Assembly: GCA_022824465.1 (NCBI GenBank)
Contig: JAJDZV010000004.1
Location: 744,001 to 808,000, forward strand
Length of the DNA stretch: 64,000 nucleotides
Reading direction: 5' to 3'
DNA from: Anaerolineae bacterium
Lineage (GTDB): Bacteria > Chloroflexota > Anaerolineae > Aggregatilineales > Phototrophicaceae
Shown one piece after another: positions 24,181 to 32,968 of this stretch. The first letter of the stretch is position 1; every line of letters starts with the position of its first letter. The position numbers and the translations under genes were made by a program. Under the pieces are notes generated by a model, which did not search any database, was not told where the DNA came from, and was given only the letters and a program-made list of their open reading frames with translations.

Positions 24181-26646
24181 AGTTGTGGCTTGCTCCGCCC
24201 AAATTGTTGCTGAACGGTCTTTGTTTGCCACTTCAATATCTTCACGACCTTTTGTTTCCACCAGATACGAAACGCCGTCTGCATCCACAACCACAAAATC
24301 GGGATAGTAATGTCGCAAATTGCCGCGTGTATCGGTGTAGGGAATAGAAAAGCCGAACTGAAGCGGCAGCTTGCCAAACAGAGTGACATCATTCGCGTTA
24401 TCCAGGAATCGCGCGAAAGTCGCTTCGAAATCACTATCACAAGCGACCTTATTGAAAATCGTCTTGCGGCATTCCGGCGCTTCTTGCGACCAGGGAAAGG
24501 GCGCAATCGACGATAACTTGCGTCCAGCGCCTTCCAGCACCGGCTCTTGCGGTTGGATTATCTTCTCCCGCAGCGCGTTCAAGAATGCTTTAATCGTGAC
24601 CACCAGATGCAGCTTGTGGCCGATTGCCCGCAGGATCTCGGGGCTGTCCAAATCAACTTCGCGCCCGAATGCCTGATACTTTAGAAAGTCGCGCACTTTT
24701 GGCGCGAGGGCGGCAAACTGGCTTGGCAGTCTCACTTCTTTCGCGATTATGTCCGCATAATAAGCGACCATCTCTTGCGATGTTTGTGGCGTCGGAATGG
24801 TGTAAGTACGCTTGAATAGTGTTTCGGATGTGAGCAGGTCCTTGCCCTCATACAGGAACGTACGCTCTACTTCTTCGCTCGTTTTGATAGGCAGCGGCTC
24901 GCCGTTGTACAGACTGGCAATATCTAGCGCTTCGATTTCTTCTTGCAGACTGGTCGACCGGGCAAGTAAGGGACTGAGCGTTGGCAAGGCGACATCATAT
25001 TCGGCTTTATCCGGCTCCGGCTTGATGACCGTGATTTGCAGCTTGTCCTTTCCGACTCGCCAGGTATCAAATTCGTAATCTTCTTCCTCTTCCAATTCCG
25101 CAACGAAATTGATGAATGCCGGATTCCCGATGATGTCTACCCGCTCTTGATACGGGGTTCGAAGGTTGCGGAACATTAGCCGCAAGCCGCGACCGATCGT
25201 CTGCTCTGGTAAGATCTTGGCTGTGGAGCTATAGGGGCGCAGGCCGACAATCACCGTCACATTCTGCACGTCCCAGCCCTCGCGCAGCATCAGTACGCTG
25301 ACGATGGCGTTGATTGGGCTTTCGCCAAGATCGACTTCTTTTGCCGCCTTCCGCGCATTGTCCAGGTCCCGCTTGGAAACTTCGCCTTTTCTGTCGGTGT
25401 GAATAACCAATGTCTTGTCGCCAGCGAATTCATCAGGGAATTTGCGCCGCAGGTAGGCGCCGATGTCATCCGCCTCTTTGGTCTTGTTCATCATGATGAA
25501 GAGCAGCGGCTTCTTCTCCATCTTCTCCATCGACGCCAGTTGTTCGCGATACTCGCGCCAGCGCTCAATCCCGGCAATGATGAACGGTTCATACTTGATA
25601 GCGGTATCGTTGCTGGGCATTTCGCCAATGTCAGTGATGCCTTTGACGGGCCGCTTGACGATGTTGTCACGTATCGCTTGCCGGAGCGGATAATCGCTGA
25701 TCGTCCAGGCGAAGAGCGCGCCTTTGCTGTAGCGCGGCGTCGCCGAAAAATCCAGTTGAGCCGACAGCCCGGCTGGATGCCCTTCATGCAAGGCGCGGAT
25801 CGTCTCGTTCCAGGTGCTGTCTGGATCGTGAGTATGATGCCCTTCATCGTTCAGCACCAGCACGGGCGATCCATCCCGTTCCAGAATTCTTTCGCGGAAA
25901 TCAACTTCATCGTCGAGATTAGCCGGCGGCTTGTTTCCTAAAACCGCTGTCATGATTTCCGGTTCGTCGTCCTTCTTTCGATCTTCACGGTCATATAGCT
26001 GCTGGATATTGGTCAGGTACAGGGCGCCTTCCGACGAGCCTCGTTCGGCGTCGCCGCGCATGTAAGACTGCATATCCCAAAAGATCTGGAATTCTTTTGG
26101 AATCACAGGGTCATTCTGGAAGATGCGGCCACCGGCAAAATCGCCGCGCAACCGCTCAAAGACGATGACATTGGGCGCAATAACGAGGAAGGTCCTGGCG
26201 TAATCCGCGCTGTTTTCCAGCACCGCATTAAAATACTGCCAGGCGATTGCCAGCGCCATGACTTTGGTTTTGCCGCTGCCGGTCGCCATCTTGGTACAGT
26301 AACGAGCGAAGGAATCATAGCGCGGAAAGCGAATCTCATCGGCCCGGTCATGCGGAATAAACTGCTGATAGAGCGAAACGCGATTGCGGACTTTCGCCAC
26401 CTCATATACATAAATCAGGCTTTCGATTGCCCGCTGCTGCGCGGCGTAATACTCAAATGGTTCGTCCAAGCGCAATTTGTGATCGCTATGAAACCAGTAA
26501 TTCAGCAGCGTACGCGATGTGTCGGTGGCGCCCTGATAGTTATTGTTACGCCATTCGCGAACCTCGTGGCTGATCGCTGGAACAGCAGGCGCGGTATTGC
26601 CATGATCTTCCAGATAACTCATCTGCGCCGGGCTTGCTTTGGCCAT
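24082..26646 (-). CDS. res: Type III restriction enzyme, Res subunit
   Basis: This 854-residue ATP-dependent helicase-nuclease cuts unmodified DNA in complex with Mod. The Walker A motif is ATGSGKT (121-127). The motif II variant is NDEGHH (about 266-271). SAT-type motif III is DFSATP and motif VI is QTIGRGLR. The C-terminal nuclease is the PD-(D/E)xK type: PD at 782-783 (YYPDFVVVD) and ExK at 797-799 (LVETKG). All key residues are intact, so it is probably active. It starts two bases after the mod stop. Its last bases overlap the truncated secreted-protein gene, marking the island edge. Confidence 0.93.
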   Translation of the reverse strand: MAKASPAQMSYLEDHGNTAPAVPAISHEVREWRNNNYQGATDTSRTLLNYWFHSDHKLRLDEPFEYYAAQQRAIESLIYVYEVAKVRNRVSLYQQFIPHDRADEIRFPRYDSFARYCTKMATGSGKTKVMALAIAWQYFNAVLENSADYARTFLVIAPNVIVFERLRGDFAGGRIFQNDPVIPKEFQIFWDMQSYMRGDAERGSSEGALYLTNIQQLYDREDRKKDDEPEIMTAVLGNKPPANLDDEVDFRERILERDGSPVLVLNDEGHHTHDPDSTWNETIRALHEGHPAGLSAQLDFSATPRYSKGALFAWTISDYPLRQAIRDNIVKRPVKGITDIGEMPSNDTAIKYEPFIIAGIERWREYREQLASMEKMEKKPLLFIMMNKTKEADDIGAYLRRKFPDEFAGDKTLVIHTDRKGEVSKRDLDNARKAAKEVDLGESPINAIVSVLMLREGWDVQNVTVIVGLRPYSSTAKILPEQTIGRGLRLMFRNLRTPYQERVDIIGNPAFINFVAELEEEEDYEFDTWRVGKDKLQITVIKPEPDKAEYDVALPTLSPLLARSTSLQEEIEALDIASLYNGEPLPIKTSEEVERTFLYEGKDLLTSETLFKRTYTIPTPQTSQEMVAYYADIIAKEVRLPSQFAALAPKVRDFLKYQAFGREVDLDSPEILRAIGHKLHLVVTIKAFLNALREKIIQPQEPVLEGAGRKLSSIAPFPWSQEAPECRKTIFNKVACDSDFEATFARFLDNANDVTLFGKLPLQFGFSIPYTDTRGNLRHYYPDFVVVDADGVSYLVETKGREDIEVANKDRSATIWAEQATTLTGQEWRYVKVLQIDFQDLAPATFADCAHIGG

Positions 26647-26648
26647 GT

Positions 26649-28454
26649 CTACACCACCTTGACGGTCAGTGATTTGGTCGTGTCGTTGCCGAGAATATCA
26701 ATCGCTTTCACAAGAATGGTGTACTCCCCCGGTTCTTCGTACTTGTGAGTTATGCGATCTAGCAACTCGCGGTTCTTCGGCGTCCGGTAATATTGCCGCA
26801 TATTGTGAAAAGTATCATCGCGGTAGTTGAAATCGACGGCCCAATAATCAATCCAGTCCTTCCAGTCGCGCACGGCTTTCGCCACTTCGTCTGGCACATC
26901 ATCGGGAGGCACCATAAAGTCAGTCAGCTGAACCATTATATTGCGTCCTTGCTGGTGCAAATCTACCGCCAGCGCCGCCAACTCAAAGAATTGAATATCG
27001 CCTTGATCGACCGCCTTCTTCTCCAGCACTTCTCGCGGGATGCGCAAAAATCGAACCTTGACGCCCGCTTCCGCCGCAATCTGCTTGGCGGTTTCATTCA
27101 TGTCCAGGGCGAAATCCCAACCTAGAATATCAAGGCCAGCCAAAGTCGGCGCATTCTTCCCGCTCCCAAGCGCCCGCCGCAATTCAATCGCCATCTGTCG
27201 CACCTCACCGACCGCGACCGGACTATCCACCGAGCCGACATGCACCATGCGCCGGCCTTTCTTTCCGTGCAGCCAGGCATAACCCTCGAGCATTTCGGCG
27301 TGATAGAGGTCAAGAATGAACTTGCGGTAGCGTCGGATTTGGAAAGCCGCTTCCTCACCAAACTCGGTTTTTTGCCAGACTTGCCGCTCATATTTGCCTA
27401 GATTCTGCACGACAAAGGGGCGCACGTTCTCGATGCCCAGCAGGCGCTTGCGGGTGGTGTGGATGGCGAAACGCCCCAAGTCGCAGGCGATCCAGCGGCG
27501 ATTAGTTTTCTCGGCGACGGCAGCCGTCGTGCCGGATCCGCAGAAGCAGTCGAGGACGAGGTCGCCTTCATTGGATGTTGCAGTAATCATGCGTTCTACA
27601 AGGGCTTCTGGCTTTTGCGTAGGATAACCAAGGCGTTCGTTTGCGGTGGGCGAAATAATTCCGATATTCCATACGTCCCTCATGGGTGCACCTGGCGATT
27701 GTTCACCCGTCTTGACCCCTCTTTTTCGGCGTCCCGTTTCGTCAAAGACATTTATTATTTTCTTGCCGCCATCCGCCTTTAGAGTCGATTCAGCCAAGGG
27801 TTCAAACAGTTGATTCCAAGTTATCTGTTGCGTAGACTTGCTATAGAAAAAAATTATGTCATGCATGCGCTGGAAGTTTTGAGATTTCGCTGGCCAACGA
27901 CGATATGACCATATGATTTCATTTCTGAAGTTGTCACTACCAAAGACTTCATCTAATATTGCTTTTAGAAAATGGCTAATGGTCGGATCGCAGTGTACAT
28001 AAATGATTCCCGATTCACTAAGCAACTCCTGTAAGAAAACGATTGTCTTGTAGAACCAAGTCAGGTAAGAGGACAAGCCACCGCCCTCCCCTCCCCAAGT
28101 ATCGCGGTAGGCCTTCTGTTCTACTATACTCGCTTCCTTCGTAAACTCGTCATCCCCTACTTTCGCTTGATACGAAAAATCTTGCCCTGTCGCGAATGGC
28201 GGGTCAATATAAATCAAGTCGACCTTGCCAGCAAACTCCGGCAGAAGCGATGGCAGCACGTATTTCTTGTCGCCCCAAATCAGCCGGTTGCGCCATTCGG
28301 TGTCGCGCCCGGCCGCGAAAAGCTCAAGCTGCCGCCGGCGCTCTATCGGATCTTCGTTGACGGTTTCGACTGTTTGGAAGGGCAAGGCGACTTTCAAAGG
28401 CGCTACGCGCTTGCAGTCTTTGTCGTATTTGCCTTCCCAGATGAGTTCGACCAT
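26649..28454 (-). CDS. mod: Type III DNA methyltransferase, Mod subunit (adenine-specific)
   Basis: This 601-residue beta-class methyltransferase supplies target recognition and N6-adenine methylation. The catalytic motif IV DPPF is at 84-87 (IYIDPPFATG) and precedes the AdoMet motif FCGSGTT at 304-310, the order expected for the beta class. The segment between them (about 110-280) would hold the target-recognition domain. The start at 28454 gives the usual MVELIWEGKYDKD opening with AAGGA upstream. The C-terminal 60 or so residues (YEEPGEYTILVKAIDILGND) look PKD-like, which is uncommon in Mod proteins. It is transcribed with res. Confidence 0.93.
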   Translation of the reverse strand: MVELIWEGKYDKDCKRVAPLKVALPFQTVETVNEDPIERRRQLELFAAGRDTEWRNRLIWGDKKYVLPSLLPEFAGKVDLIYIDPPFATGQDFSYQAKVGDDEFTKEASIVEQKAYRDTWGGEGGGLSSYLTWFYKTIVFLQELLSESGIIYVHCDPTISHFLKAILDEVFGSDNFRNEIIWSYRRWPAKSQNFQRMHDIIFFYSKSTQQITWNQLFEPLAESTLKADGGKKIINVFDETGRRKRGVKTGEQSPGAPMRDVWNIGIISPTANERLGYPTQKPEALVERMITATSNEGDLVLDCFCGSGTTAAVAEKTNRRWIACDLGRFAIHTTRKRLLGIENVRPFVVQNLGKYERQVWQKTEFGEEAAFQIRRYRKFILDLYHAEMLEGYAWLHGKKGRRMVHVGSVDSPVAVGEVRQMAIELRRALGSGKNAPTLAGLDILGWDFALDMNETAKQIAAEAGVKVRFLRIPREVLEKKAVDQGDIQFFELAALAVDLHQQGRNIMVQLTDFMVPPDDVPDEVAKAVRDWKDWIDYWAVDFNYRDDTFHNMRQYYRTPKNRELLDRITHKYEEPGEYTILVKAIDILGNDTTKSLTVKVV

Positions 28455-28501
28455 GGCGACATTCCTTTGCACAAGCTTGCTGGCGCGCACATTTTACTTG
28501 C

Positions 28502-28732
28502 TTGACGCTATCCATACCACCCACGCTCTACAAGCGACGCCGCCGAAGCCAGCTGGACGACTACAAGCGGCTCTCTGTGCAAGTCTTGCGCTTCAGCGCC
28601 GACCCGCCGCCCGGCGCGCCGAGCAAATCTCGCGTTGAGATATTGCTGCGACAATTCGGCGCTAACTTGAGGGCAATTGAGGAATGTCCCTCAAAAAAGC
28701 AATCGTTCAAGAAAGGACGGGTAGAGGCATGA
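28502..28732 (+). CDS. Short basic reading frame, possible gene remnant
   Basis: Seventy-six codons, divergent from mod. The segment YKRRRRSQLDDYKRLSVQVLRF and then KSRVEILLRQFGANLRAIEE looks protein-like. KSR(I/V)EILLR is conserved at the left repeat copy (about 23689), where an in-frame stop lies just upstream. This suggests the 3' end of an older gene duplicated with the flanking repeat. No family is recognised, and it may not be translated. Confidence 0.3.
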   Translation: MTLSIPPTLYKRRRRSQLDDYKRLSVQVLRFSADPPPGAPSKSRVEILLRQFGANLRAIEECPSKKQSFKKGRVEA

Positions 28733-28915
28733 AGCGGAGCAAGTTTTGGAGCGCGAGCAACACGATGATCGCAATCATCGTTTTCGTCAGCGCATTCAGC
28801 ATGTTCGGACTAGCGCTGGGTCAGGAGACCGGTTCGTCCGACGGAGTGGGCGAACATCGGAGCGAGTCCAGCGAGGGCGGTCGCGAAGGCGGCGGCGAAC
28901 ACGGCGACATATCCG
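28625..28915 (+). repeat. Right copy of imperfect direct repeat flanking the RM genes
   Basis: This is the counterpart of 23689-23985, in the same orientation, 4.9 kb away. It contains the leader, start and acidic segment of the second small secreted-protein gene. Divergence between copies indicates that the duplication is old, or that the copies came from different family members. Confidence 0.7.
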
Positions 28916-28983
28916 TCAGCAGCGAAGGCATTGGGCGCGGCGCCACGGTCATTGCCAGGCTCCCCCTTTCGTCTGAGACCTGA
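28729..28983 (+). CDS. Small secreted Glu/Gly/Ser-rich protein, copy B
   Basis: Eighty-four residues: signal peptide (MKRSKFWSAS, hydrophobic core, FGLALGQ), then an acidic, Gly/Ser/His-rich stretch (GVGEHRSESSEG, EGGGEHGD) and a short end (ATVIARLPLSSET). It has a ribosome site in GGACGGGTAGAGGC. Unlike copy A it lacks any of the ordered domain, so it is either a short paralogue or a fragment. Function is unknown. Confidence 0.5.
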   Translation: MKRSKFWSASNTMIAIIVFVSAFSMFGLALGQETGSSDGVGEHRSESSEGGREGGGEHGDISVSSEGIGRGATVIARLPLSSET

Positions 28984-29124
28984 AGGAACTGCCAGCAGCA
29001 TCGCGTGCATGCATCCGGCACGACTTACACATACTTTGTGTAACTGAGCCTATTCCCTTACATATGTCTTAAAAAACACACTCTAACGGTGGACGAAGTC
29101 ATATTCTGCCATTATCTTTATACA

Positions 29125-29721
29125 ATGGAACGATTAAACCCACGCGTCGCGCGATCGCGCAGAAGAATGGGCGATGCCATTGTCAGCCTGGTGTTGGAGC
29201 GTGGCTTCGAGAATCTCACTGTCACCGCCTTAAGAGAGCGCGCCAATGTCGGCCGTGCGACTTTCTACCGTCACTACAAAACCTTGGACGAACTCCTCAT
29301 AGACACGCTGCGGAACACAATGCGTGAACTCGCAGAGCGTCTCAGACAAGAAGAGTCCATGTACGCTGAGACGGTTGCGCTCTTCCGTTTCGTCCAGGAA
29401 AATCAGGACCGGTTTCGCGTTATTATCGCACTACCGGACGTGCATCCGATCCGCGATATGCTGAAAGAAGCAGCGGTAAAGGTAGTCATCGAACGGTGGG
29501 AGGCGCGGAGCACGAGTCCGGTTCCGATGAATGTTTCGGTCAATCACCTGGTCGAGTCCAGCTACGTTTTCCTTCGCTGGCATCTCAACAACATCAATGA
29601 CCATACACCTGAGCAGGCGGCGGATTTCTACTTTGATCTCATCATCAGAGGCGCTGAATCCAGAGCCCTGAGTCTTCGTACCGATCGGCATCTCCATTCG
29701 CCAGGGAATCACGAAGACTGA
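29125..29721 (+). CDS. TetR-family transcriptional regulator
   Basis: A 198-residue repressor with an N-terminal TetR helix-turn-helix (residues about 5-55: RGFENLTVTALRERANVGRA then TFYRHYKTLDELL) and a divergent helical ligand domain. The ATG at 29125 gives the usual NPRVARSRRR lead-in. No good Shine-Dalgarno precedes it, and a TATACA/TACAAT -10-like string overlaps the start, so the true start could be at 29167 or at an upstream GTG (29089). The genes it controls are not evident: the flanking DNA is the RM island on one side and 1.2 kb of gene-poor sequence on the other. Confidence 0.9.
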   Translation: MERLNPRVARSRRRMGDAIVSLVLERGFENLTVTALRERANVGRATFYRHYKTLDELLIDTLRNTMRELAERLRQEESMYAETVALFRFVQENQDRFRVIIALPDVHPIRDMLKEAAVKVVIERWEARSTSPVPMNVSVNHLVESSYVFLRWHLNNINDHTPEQAADFYFDLIIRGAESRALSLRTDRHLHSPGNHED

Positions 29722-30894
29722 ACCAGCGCTCGAGAACGCCGCGGTCATAGCCTTTTCCGGCGACAGCTTGGTCGCCGCAACTCCGATCATTCCACTAGCA
29801 ACCTGTTCCAACCTGGCGCTGCAGCCTGCGCCGGCTGCGCCTGTCCGCCAGCGCCCTTGGCTTGCTTCCCTTTGCGCTCCGTCGCGCAGCCCGTCGGACG
29901 GCCTTAACATTAGCCTCCTCCCTTGCAGGCCGTCGGCGCCTGCAATTCAAGGACGGCAACGACTCTCAATTCGTCGCAATATCGGATAAGCCTACGCAGA
30001 GGGCGGCTTCACGCCCTGCGCCCTATTGCCAGCGAAGCGTGACTCCAGGTCGCAACTGTGCTTAGGTCGGACCTGCCGCGCTTCGTCCTGCAATTGGCAT
30101 TCGCAGGCGATCATAGCAATATCTCCGCAATTCAAAATTGAGCGTATATTGATTTTCATTTCAAATGCTTAATGGTACAATCGACTTAACCATTGTTTCG
30201 TTCAATCGTAACTACACTTATACAACTTAAGGGAGGGTGAGCAATTCATCAGCTAGATTGTCGGATTGTTTCGGCCCATTGTTGCCCGGCAGGCATACGG
30301 TTGCTTGTGCGCATCGGCATCGGCGATCGACGCTGGAGGCGACCCACGCGGGTCTCCGCTTGACTGGAGACGCGACAATGGCTCACGGCCTAGGAGTTAC
30401 TCCGGCAGCCTTGCGCGTGTCCGAATGGTTCTGGCATCCAGATGGGCTGCCTAGTGAGGACGTAGCACTGATTCATTGTCATTTTGCGGCTTTGCCGTCA
30501 ACTCGAAAGCTATGTCCCCGTATCTCCCCCCCTTGATGCGGACGCCCATCCATAGGCAGTCCATCTCCATGTCAGAAGCGAACGAAGGCAGGTGTGAGTT
30601 CGTTCATCGTGAGTTGGGAGCTGTGAGAGAGCCCGAAGCTGTCCGAGAAGTGAGCGCCGCTGCCGCCGTCAAGTCATCTTTTGGTCGCTAAGGGACTCGG
30701 AATAAAGCGAAGAGCTCTAATGTACATCAACCGAGACAATTGAATGGTTGACCGAAATGAATTGCCGTAACGCTGGTTTGCACCGGCGGCCGCCTGTCGC
30801 AATGAATCGTGCGGTCGGTCCGCGCAAGCTCTTGCCAGCCGCGCCGACATTCTCCGCCAAGCTCAGCGTGTATTAAGGAGACTGCGAACAGCTC
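29722..30894. other. 1.2-kb gene-poor region
   Basis: No frame here shows a family motif. A frame at 30237-30536 with GTG start after AAGGGAGG is the best candidate, but its sequence is rich in His, Arg and Pro and looks incidental. An AT-rich patch at about 30120-30235 has promoter-like strings (TACAAT near 30174) ahead of that frame. The region may be decayed mobile DNA between the TetR gene and the recombinase. Confidence 0.45.
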
Positions 30895-31362
30895 ATGTCA
30901 GATTGGGGAGTTCGGCTGACACCGAAGTGGCAGCGGCGAAGCGAGCATCGGGCGAAGAGGTTTGGCAGGCAACAAACCTACTTCAATAGAATCGCCCTGT
31001 TTTTGCTTGGCGCAATTGTCGTTGCCGCCGCAATCAATTCGATCGTCGACAGACCGGTCGATTGGACCGAACCTTGCTCAGACTTTGAAATCCGCCAGGG
31101 CACGGCGCGGGAACGCTTCGCAACAGTCCATTATGCGTTGACTCAAGAAGAAATCAGTCGTCCAGAGTTGAGCAAGCTAAGACAAGTAATCTGGCAGGAT
31201 TTGCCGCTGTGCCGCGAGCTGGTTGAGTTAGTGTCGCTTTCGCTTCAACTCTACAACGACCTGCTATTGGTCGAGGCGGCGTCGGCGCATAGCGAGAACT
31301 TACCCGATCTTGGGGACTACGAGCGCTGGTATGAATTGTATCTTGGCTTGCATCGGACATAG
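30895..31362 (+). CDS. Small single-span membrane protein of unknown function
   Basis: A 155-residue protein with a very basic N-terminus (about 35 residues), one transmembrane segment (IALFLLGAIVVAAAINSIV, about 37-55) and a mostly helical C-terminal domain with two Cys. Basic residues precede the span, predicting a cytoplasmic N-terminus and an outside C-terminus. AAGGAG lies somewhat far (about 16 bases) upstream of the ATG. It precedes the recombinase gene by 51 bases on the same strand. No family is recognised. Confidence 0.55.
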   Translation: MSDWGVRLTPKWQRRSEHRAKRFGRQQTYFNRIALFLLGAIVVAAAINSIVDRPVDWTEPCSDFEIRQGTARERFATVHYALTQEEISRPELSKLRQVIWQDLPLCRELVELVSLSLQLYNDLLLVEAASAHSENLPDLGDYERWYELYLGLHRT

Positions 31363-31413
31363 GGAGGCGTGTATGGCTCGGATAATAGCTGATAGGCCGG
31401 GTCGCTGATCATC

Positions 31414-32394
31414 ATGGCGCAAGATTTCTTGACTAGACACAAATATCAAACCGCCAATAACGATGTTCGTCAGGCGGGGGATCTGCCAGTGGAAACGGCG
31501 CCGCTTCAAACTGAACCCGCGGCGGCAAGCGGCCTAACGTTTTCGCAAGTTGCAGCGCTCCTGTCAACTGAGCTCCCGTCGGAAACCAGCCGGAGAGTAT
31601 ACCGGAATACATTTCAACAGTGGGAGAAATTTGCGGCCAAAAATGAGTTTGAAGTCATGGATCTACACTATGACAAGATCAAGAGATTCCTTTATAGTCG
31701 CAACCTCAGCTACAGCACGCGCCTCAGCCGGAAGTCGCATATGCAGCGGCTCCTGCGCGTTGCGGCGTACATTGACCCGTCCTTCGGCATCCACTATATC
31801 CAACTTAGCGATCTGAGGATCCGCGGCACAAGCAAGGACAATGCGCCCCGGCGCAAACCACGCCAGCTTTCCCTCAGCGAATGCCGGAAGTTGCTCTCGG
31901 TCTGGCAGGACGACGATTCGCACATGGGAATCCGAAACTATGCCGTCATATGCCTCTTGCTCAACACCGCCGTCAGCAACTCCGAACTGGTCGCGCTCCG
32001 CTGGGAAGACCTAGACTGGGATCAGGAAACGCTCGTTCTCGAAGGTGACTATGGCGATCGAGATGCCTGCGTGCCGATTCGCGGCAACACGGCAGATACG
32101 ATCAATGCCCTGCGTCGTCTGCAATCCGCCCAAAGAAGCGTTTTGAGAGACTACGACGATCCCTTCTCATTCATGTTCCCGGCGCTAAGCACCGGCATGT
32201 ACGCGCGCTTCAAACCAGAAAAGACCATTAGGACGAGTACGCAAACCATCCGCAATATCGTCAAGCAAACCGCCGAGCGCGCTGGCTTGGGTAAGCTGAC
32301 CTCCGTGGATCTCCGCCATACCCGCCTGGGCATATTTGCAGACGCCGACGTCTCTCACGCCGACAATTCACGGTCAGCGGCCAAGATGGGTTGA
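31414..32394 (+). pseudogene. Tyrosine recombinase/integrase, truncated by an IS element
   Basis: A SAM-like N-terminal core-binding domain (about 40-140: SRRVYRNTFQQWEKFAAKNE) and a catalytic domain from about 150 are present. The first catalytic Arg is missing: where TGLRxSEL is expected the sequence reads TAVSNSELVALRW. The box II LRHT remains, but the frame ends 22 residues later, without the second His/Trp box or the nucleophilic Tyr. The stop codon TGA at 32392-32394 lies inside the left terminal repeat of the IS remnant. The protein was therefore probably cut short by that insertion, and is inactive in either case. Confidence 0.8.
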
Positions 32395-32933
32395 CATTTT
32401 GACATTGGTATTTTCATAAATGCGTAGAATAGTCTTATGACATCCATAAGATAATCTGACGAACAGCGGCGAAACTTCGGGATTTGCTGGCGCAAGAGCC
32501 AATTGTTTATCTGGGCAATGAGACGAAATGCCGCCAATTTGTTGAAGCAGTGAAATGGGTAAGTCGCAGTGGCGCACAATGGCGTTTGCTGCCAAGCGAA
32601 TAGGGAACATGGAATACGGCTTACAAGCGCTTTGCGCGCCGGGCTGCAATTGGGGATTGGAAGGGCATGATGGAAGCTCTTGCCCATGACCCGGATTTTG
32701 TGTACCGCTTGCTGGCTTGAGGAGTAGAAGCCGTGATACCACCACATCCGCGAACCAAAGAACATCGAGCCTATGATAGGCGGACCTATCGCGAGCGGCA
32801 TCTGGTGGCATGTTTCAGCAACAAAATCAAGCATTGCTGCCGTGTCTTAAACCGATTACAGGAAATTGATACAGCTTATCTCGGTTTTCTGCGCCTTGTC
32901 GGTAGGCTGATTTGCTTTCGATAAACTGTCAAC
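32390..32933 (+). mobile_element. Internally deleted IS5-family element
   Basis: The ends carry inverted repeats GTTGACATTTT (32390-32400) and, on the opposite strand, GTTGACAGTTT (32933-32923), 10 of 11 identical. Between them is a broken IS5-type transposase. At about 544 bp it is shorter than the roughly 850 bp usual for this group. Its left end terminates the recombinase gene. Its right end lies 36 bases before the large exported protein and may influence that gene's transcription. Confidence 0.75.
32438..32924 (+). pseudogene. IS5-family transposase remnant
   Basis: N-terminal matches to IS5/IS427-type transposases are clear: [36 protein letters not shown] and GMMEALAHDPDF. The C-terminal block is also present (EAVIPPHPRTK, RHLVACFSNKIKHCCRVL, DTAYLGFLR). 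Stops at about 32451 and at 32608-32610, a frameshift near 32470 and the lack of the central DDE-containing third (junction near 32716) make it non-functional. Confidence 0.85.
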
Positions 32934-32968
32934 ATGACCGAGCCAATAATTGAGGAATGGAGACAACC

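Noticed and set aside
24082..28454. RM pair considered as part of a BREX, DISARM or type I system
   Set aside because: Only a Mod-type methyltransferase and a Res-type helicase-nuclease are present; no specificity subunit, PglZ, BrxL, DrmA or further defence genes flank them.
31363..32400. Search for a tRNA attachment site next to the recombinase
   Set aside because: No tRNA gene or convincing att-type direct repeat was seen around the recombinase.
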